This document shows, one piece after another, positions 59,509-64,000 of a DNA stretch of 64,000 nucleotides. The notes beneath the pieces were generated by a model. The model did not search any database. It worked only from the letters and a program-made list of their open reading frames with translations, and had not been told where the DNA came from. The translations under genes were made by a program, and so were the position numbers. Each line of letters starts with the position of its first letter. The stretch's first letter is position 1. Where the stretch lies: NCBI RefSeq assembly GCF_040327995.1, contig NZ_JBEPIJ010000002.1, forward strand, positions 186,001 through 250,000, in the 5' to 3' direction. The DNA is from Solimonas thermocellulolyticum. GTDB taxonomy: Bacteria; Pseudomonadota; Gammaproteobacteria; Nevskiales; Nevskiaceae.

Positions 59509-60641
59509 TGCGCGAGCAGTTTGCGGTGGGTCTGGATCGACATGAGGATACCGAAGCAGGCGAGCAGCGACACCGCCGAGGTGCCGCCATAGCTCAGCAG
59601 CGGCAGCGGTACGCCCACCACCGGCAACAGGCCGACGACCATGCCGACGTTGATGAACACGTAGACGAAGAAGGTCATCGCAAACGCGCCGCCGAGCAGG
59701 CGCTGGAAGGTGTCCTGCGCGCGCAGCGCGATCCACAGGCTGCGGCCGACGATCGCCAGATACAGCGCCAGCAGCAGCAGCACGCCGAGCAGGCCGAACT
59801 CCTCGGCGTAGACCGCGAAGATGAAATCGGTGTGCGCCTCCGGCAGGAAGTCGAGCTTGGCCTGGGTGCCGTTGAGCCAGCCCTTGCCGAACAGGCCGCC
59901 GGAGCCAATCGCGATCTTCGACTGGGTGATGTGATAGCCGGCGCCGAGCGGATCGCTCTCGGGATTGAGCAGCGTGAGGATGCGCTGGCGCTGGTAGTCG
60001 TGCAGACGCTCCCAAAGGATCGGCGCCGTCGCGCCGATCGCCGCCAGCGCCGTGAAGATCCAGCGCCATTGCAGGCCGGCGAAGAACAGGGCGAAGCCAC
60101 CGGCGGCGATGATCAGCAGTGCGGTCCCCAGGTCCGGCTGGTCCATGATCAGGCCCGAGGGGATGCCGATCAAAAGCAGGGCGATGCCAATCGTCAGCAG
60201 GCTCGGTGGCAGCCGCCGGTGATGCAGGAAGGCGGCGACCGTCATCGGCATCGCCAGCTTCATCAGCTCCGACGGCTGGAAGCGGATCACGCCCAGATCG
60301 AGCCAGCGCTGCGCGCCCTTGGCGTGGTCGCCGAGCGCCAGCACCAGCACCAGCAGCACCACCGTCACGCAGTAGATCCACGGGGCGAAGCCGCGATACA
60401 GATCGGGCGGCGCCTGGGCGAAGGCGACCATCACGACCAGCCCCAGCAACAGTCGTTGCACCTGGCTCCAGACCGCCGGCATCGAATGACCGGAGGCGGA
60501 GTACTGCACGAACAGGCCGATTGCGGCGACCGCCAGCAGCATCAAGAGCAGCGGCAGGTCGATGTGCCAGGTTTCCAGCCAATCGCCCAGCCCCGGTTCG
60601 GGCTTGCGCGGGCGCGCGCCGTGCAAGATCTGCGCGATCAT
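59505..60641 (-). CDS. rodA: RodA peptidoglycan glycosyltransferase
   Basis: SEDS-family glycosyltransferase of the elongasome, 378 residues and about ten membrane helices. Marks include FQPSELMKLAMPM, DQPDLGTALLIIAAGGFALFFAG, FIFAVYAEEFGLLGVLLLL and GVPLPLLSYGGTSAVSLLACFG. Works with PBP2 (mrdA), whose stop it overlaps by 4 bp. Also known as mrdB. Confidence 0.97.
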   Translation of the reverse strand: MIAQILHGARPRKPEPGLGDWLETWHIDLPLLLMLLAVAAIGLFVQYSASGHSMPAVWSQVQRLLLGLVVMVAFAQAPPDLYRGFAPWIYCVTVVLLVLVLALGDHAKGAQRWLDLGVIRFQPSELMKLAMPMTVAAFLHHRRLPPSLLTIGIALLLIGIPSGLIMDQPDLGTALLIIAAGGFALFFAGLQWRWIFTALAAIGATAPILWERLHDYQRQRILTLLNPESDPLGAGYHITQSKIAIGSGGLFGKGWLNGTQAKLDFLPEAHTDFIFAVYAEEFGLLGVLLLLALYLAIVGRSLWIALRAQDTFQRLLGGAFAMTFFVYVFINVGMVVGLLPVVGVPLPLLSYGGTSAVSLLACFGILMSIQTHRKLLAQ

Positions 60642-62575
60642 GGCGCGGCACTGCGCGTGGCGGGTCGCTCCGGCGGCGGCGGCACGATGGTCGGCTCACC
60701 ATCGAAAAGCACCTCGCCTAGCAGGTACTGGTCCATCACCATGCGCGCGATCGGTGCCGCGACCGCGCTGCCGCCGCCGGCGTGCTCGGCGATCACGGCG
60801 ATGGCGATGCGCGGCGCCTCCACCGGCGCAAAGGCGATGAACAGCGCGTGGTCGCGCAGGTGCACGGGCGTCTCCGCCAGCGTCGGCGCACGAGTCTCGT
60901 CCTGGCGCAGCGAAGCCACCTGCGCGGTGCCGGTCTTGGCCGCGATGCGGTAAGGCGCGTCCTTGCCGATGCGCTGGGCGGTGCCCGAGGGTGAGTGGGT
61001 GACGTCTTCCATCGCGGCGATCACGGTGGCCCAGTTGCGGTTGTCCTTGAGTTCGATGCGTGGCAGCGGCTCGGGTTCGATCGTCGTGCGCTCGCGCGTG
61101 ATCGGGTCCTCGATCGCGCGCAGCACGTGTGGCTTGAAGCCGCCGCCGCGCATGGCGATGCGCGCGGTCATCTGCGCGAGCTGGACCGGTGTGGTCAGCG
61201 TATAGCCCTGACCGATGCCCACGTTCAAGGTTTCACCGGGATACCAACTCTCGCGGCGCACGCGCTGTTTCCACTCACGCGAGGGGAACAGCCCGCCCTT
61301 TTCGAGCGGAACGTCGAGGCCGGTCGGTGCGCCCAGACCGAAGCCGGTCATCGCCGCGTGGATGCGGTCGATGCCCAGATTCATCGCGAGCTGATAGAAG
61401 TAGATGTCGCAGGAACGCATCACGCCAAGCGCCATATCGACCCAGCCGTGGCCGCTGCGCTTCCAGCAACGGTACTTGCGCGACGAGCCGGGCAGCGACA
61501 TCTGGCCGCCGCAGAATTCGCGGTGGCTCGGATCGGTGACGCCGTACTCGAGGCCGGCCAGGGCCATGGCCGGCTTGACCGTGGATCCGGGCGGATAAGT
61601 GCCCTGCAGCGCACGGTTGTAGAGCGGGCGCTGCGGGTCGTCCAGCAGGGCCTGGTAGTCCGTGCGGCTGATACCCTCGACGAAGAAGTGCGGATCGAAG
61701 CCGGGTTTGCTGACCAGGGCGATGACCTCGCCGCTGGTCGGGTCGATGGCGACCACCGCGCCGGTGAGCGGTCCCAAGGCGCGTTCGGCGACGAGCTGCA
61801 CGCGCGCGTCTAGCGACAGGATCAAGTTGCGGCCCGGATAGCCGCGGCGGTAGTCGAGTTCGCGCAGCGGGCGGCCGAAGGCATTGGCCTCGATGATCTT
61901 GGCGCCGGGTTCGCCGCGCAGCAGCTCCTCGCGGCTTTTCTCGACCCCGATCTTGCCGATCTGGTTGATGCCGCGATACGCCGCTGCGTCGACCTGTTGC
62001 AGCTCCTGTTCGGTGATGCCGCCCACATATCCGACGATGTGCGCGGCGCTGGCGCCGAGCGGGTAATTGCGCGACAGCCCGGCGGTGACCTCGACGCCCG
62101 GAAACTCGTGGCGGCGGATCTCGTAGCGCGCGACCTCCTCCATCGACAGGTTCGAGCGCAGCGGCACGCCGCGGTAGCGCGGCGTCTTGGCGACGCGGTC
62201 GCGGAAGCGTTCGAGGTCGGTGGCGCCGATGTCGATGATCGCGGCGAGGCGCTGCAGCGTCTGCGCCATGTCCGGGACCTGCTCGGGCGTGATCTCCAGC
62301 ACGAAGGCCGGCTGGTTCTGTGCGAGCACGACGCCGTTACGGTCGTAGATCAGGCCACGCACCGGAGCAACCGGTACGACGCGCATGCGATTCTCGTCGG
62401 CGCGCGTGGAAAAGTAGCCGTGCTGCGAGATCTGCAGATTCACGAGTCGGGCGATCAGCAGGCCGAGGCCCAGCACCAGCATCAGCACGGCGACGGCACT
62501 GCGCGCGAGAAAGGCCTTGCGCTCGTCGCGCACGTTCTTCAGCGCATCGCGCCGGCGCGGTGGACCAAGCATCAT
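60638..62575 (-). CDS. mrdA: Penicillin-binding protein 2
   Basis: Elongation-specific DD-transpeptidase, 645 residues. N-terminal membrane anchor (SAVAVLMLVLGLGLLIARLV, 26-45), pedestal/dimerisation domain about 60-240, transpeptidase domain about 270-620. Active site: Ser331 with Lys334 in YPPGSTVKP, SCD in place of SxN as usual for PBP2, and KTG in AAKTGTAQV. The DUF-like tail is short. It lies 4 nt after mreD and overlaps rodA. Confidence 0.97.
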   Translation of the reverse strand: MMLGPPRRRDALKNVRDERKAFLARSAVAVLMLVLGLGLLIARLVNLQISQHGYFSTRADENRMRVVPVAPVRGLIYDRNGVVLAQNQPAFVLEITPEQVPDMAQTLQRLAAIIDIGATDLERFRDRVAKTPRYRGVPLRSNLSMEEVARYEIRRHEFPGVEVTAGLSRNYPLGASAAHIVGYVGGITEQELQQVDAAAYRGINQIGKIGVEKSREELLRGEPGAKIIEANAFGRPLRELDYRRGYPGRNLILSLDARVQLVAERALGPLTGAVVAIDPTSGEVIALVSKPGFDPHFFVEGISRTDYQALLDDPQRPLYNRALQGTYPPGSTVKPAMALAGLEYGVTDPSHREFCGGQMSLPGSSRKYRCWKRSGHGWVDMALGVMRSCDIYFYQLAMNLGIDRIHAAMTGFGLGAPTGLDVPLEKGGLFPSREWKQRVRRESWYPGETLNVGIGQGYTLTTPVQLAQMTARIAMRGGGFKPHVLRAIEDPITRERTTIEPEPLPRIELKDNRNWATVIAAMEDVTHSPSGTAQRIGKDAPYRIAAKTGTAQVASLRQDETRAPTLAETPVHLRDHALFIAFAPVEAPRIAIAVIAEHAGGGSAVAAPIARMVMDQYLLGEVLFDGEPTIVPPPPERPATRSAAP

Positions 62576-62579
62576 GCGC

Positions 62580-63065
62580 TCACTCGTCCTCCGGCGGTTG
62601 GCGCAAGGCTTCCATCACGCTGAACAACAGCGGCCAGAACAGCGTGGTCGACAGCACCGGCAACCAGCGCAGCCAGACGTCGGCCTGATGCCGGGTCGCG
62701 CCGTCGATCCAGAACATCAGGAAGCTGTACAGCGCCCAGGCCGGAATCAGCGCGAAGGTCGCCTGCCACAGCGGAAACAGGATGAAGATGCTGCGCAGGC
62801 GTTCGACGATGTAGACCACGATCACCAGCCCCAAGGCATGCTGGCCGAGTGGGCAGCCGAACAGCACGTCGAGCATCAGCCCGGCGACGAAGGCCGGGAA
62901 CAGGGTCGAGATGCGCGGCTCGCGCAGCGCCCAGTACGCCAGCACCAGCGGCACCCACAGCGGGCGCGCGGCGGCGAGCACATCCGGCAGCTCGACGAGC
63001 TGGAACACGATCGCCAGCAGCAGGCTGGCGACGAAACCGAGCCGCAGATCGCGCGTCGGCGTCAT
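62580..63065 (-). CDS. mreD: MreD rod-shape protein
   Basis: Integral membrane protein of the elongasome, 161 residues and five or six helices (VASLLLAIVFQLVEL, PLVLAYWALRE, GLMLDVLFGCPLGQHALGLVIVVYIV, PLWQATFALIPAWALYSFL). PAFVAGLMLDVLFG is the most typical block. Begins ATG at 63065, overlapping the mreC stop by 4 bp; mrdA starts 4 nt on. Confidence 0.93.
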   Translation of the reverse strand: MTPTRDLRLGFVASLLLAIVFQLVELPDVLAAARPLWVPLVLAYWALREPRISTLFPAFVAGLMLDVLFGCPLGQHALGLVIVVYIVERLRSIFILFPLWQATFALIPAWALYSFLMFWIDGATRHQADVWLRWLPVLSTTLFWPLLFSVMEALRQPPEDE

Positions 63066-63982
63066 GGCAAGGCACCCTCGTCGCCGTCGCCGGTAGCGTC
63101 GGTTGGCGGTGGCGCATCGAGCGTATCGCCGTCGCCGAGCGGGTAGCTGTCGCTCCAGACCAGCAGCGCCTGTCGTCCCTGGTTCAAGCGCGCCGCCGGT
63201 GAGGCATAGGCTTCCATGAAGTGCTCGCCGGCGACGTGCTTGACCTCGTAGACCGTGCCCACCGGATAGCCGGCCGGAAAACGCCCGCCCAGTGCCGACG
63301 ACACCAGCAGGTCGCCGACCTTGATGTCGGCATTGCTGGCCAGAAACGGCAGGCGCAGGCCGAGCTCGCCGGCGCCGATGGCGATGGTCTGCATGCCGGT
63401 GCGGTTCACCTCCACCGGGATGCCGTGATTGGGGTCGGTGATCAACAAGGCGCGGGAGCGCCGATGACCGACGTCGACGATCTGGCCGAGTACGCCGCCG
63501 GCGTCGACCACGGCCTGGCCGCGGTACACCGCATCGCGGGAGCCCTTGTTGAGCGTGATCTGGCTGCGGTACGGATCCTGGTTGATGGCGACGATCTCGG
63601 CGATCAGCACCTCGTCCTCGATGCGTGCCGCCGATGCCAATAGTTCACGGATGCGACGGTTCTCGGCTTCGAGCGCCGCCAGCTTCTGTAGGCGCACTTC
63701 GAGCCACAACTGCTTCTCGCGCAGCTCGCGGTTCTCGCGCTCGAGCGTCTCGCGAGTGTCGAGGTTCTCCGCCGCCGACCGCAGGTGATCGGGCAGTGCC
63801 GCCACCCAGACTAGCGGGGCGAGCATGAACGACAGCGTCTGGCGCACGCCTTGCAGACCGTCGCCGCGGGTGTCGTTGAAGATCAGTGCCAGCGAGATCA
63901 GCGCGAGCAGCGCGGCGCGGAGTCCCAGACCCGGCCCGCGCGGGAACAGGGGGCGGCGATGGGACTCGGGCAGCGTGTTCAA
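63062..63982 (-). CDS. mreC: MreC rod-shape protein
   Basis: Periplasmic scaffold that activates PBP2-RodA, 306 residues as drawn. Membrane helix near 22-40 (LRAALLALISLALIFND), coiled coil about 68-112 (AENLDTRETLERENRELREK...ENRRIRELL), then the beta domain (VVDAGGVLGQIVDVG, ALGGRFPAGYPVGTV). The start is TTG at 63982, and the frame stays open to the window end, so a start just outside is possible. mreB would be expected upstream, beyond the window. Confidence 0.93.
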   Translation of the reverse strand: MNTLPESHRRPLFPRGPGLGLRAALLALISLALIFNDTRGDGLQGVRQTLSFMLAPLVWVAALPDHLRSAAENLDTRETLERENRELREKQLWLEVRLQKLAALEAENRRIRELLASAARIEDEVLIAEIVAINQDPYRSQITLNKGSRDAVYRGQAVVDAGGVLGQIVDVGHRRSRALLITDPNHGIPVEVNRTGMQTIAIGAGELGLRLPFLASNADIKVGDLLVSSALGGRFPAGYPVGTVYEVKHVAGEHFMEAYASPAARLNQGRQALLVWSDSYPLGDGDTLDAPPPTDATGDGDEGALP

Positions 63983-64000
63983 GTGATCAAACGCTTCGCA

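Overview
This is a GC-rich gammaproteobacterial chromosome segment. The 16S fragment, the rrn order 16S-tRNA-Ile-tRNA-Ala-23S-5S, and the complete mreC/mreD/mrdA/rodA/mltB/rlpA/dac/lipB and mlaFEDCBA blocks all point there. The 16S variable regions and the DUF1302, DUF1820 and DUF4382 proteins suggest a relative of the Nevskiales/Steroidobacterales/Xanthomonadales side of the class. That placement is inference, because no search was run. There are no insertion sequences, prophage genes or CRISPR arrays.

Layout: 1-4580 is an rRNA operon whose 16S is cut by the window start, closed by a strong terminator. 4.7-7.7 kb has a DUF4382 lipoprotein, an acyl-CoA dehydrogenase and a glutamine cyclotransferase. 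7.85-10.1 kb has a 58-residue histone-H1-like Lys/Ala protein, then yicC-gmk-rpoZ. 10.2-13.0 kb has two hydrolases and dusB. 13.1-18.1 kb is a CO-dehydrogenase-type molybdenum hydroxylase operon (CoxG-, M-, S- and L-like) whose large-subunit gene is frameshifted. 18.0-24.0 kb has two c-di-GMP proteins, a periplasmic glutathione peroxidase and a YheT-type hydrolase. 23.9-29.0 kb is a leftward gene run (two SDRs, a DNA glycosylase, gloA, a histidine phosphatase) that also holds damaged genes: a fatty-acid hydroxylase/CsaA chimera with an in-frame amber codon and an alpha/beta hydrolase with an apparent internal deletion. 29.2-35.6 kb has rdgC, a cold-shock protein, a Spy/CpxP-like protein divergent from a BaeSR-like two-component system, a Pal-like lipoprotein, the stump of a GNAT/deacetylase gene, a SET-domain methyltransferase and an outer-membrane barrel. 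35.6-39.7 kb is a fused 5-oxoprolinase/hydantoinase with a flavodoxin-like protein. 39.8-46.6 kb is an envelope cluster (lipoprotein, OmpA, DUF1302 porin-like barrel, collagen-like DUF4394 lipoprotein). 46.7-51.7 kb has DUF1820, an MBL hydrolase and purL. 51.8-55.7 kb is the mla phospholipid-transport operon, and 55.8 kb to the end is lipB plus the rod-shape/peptidoglycan cluster, read leftward.

Points most worth checking: (i) a group of disrupted genes between 15.5 and 34.3 kb, which could be real decay or assembly error; (ii) a eukaryote-like SET methyltransferase in the same genome as a histone-H1-like protein and a remnant acetyl-modification gene; (iii) period-7 tandem repeats in the mlaF-mlaE gap and, in frame, in the linker of purL; (iv) an extra C-terminal domain on the molybdenum hydroxylase large subunit. 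No clearly new multi-gene defence or mobile system was seen.
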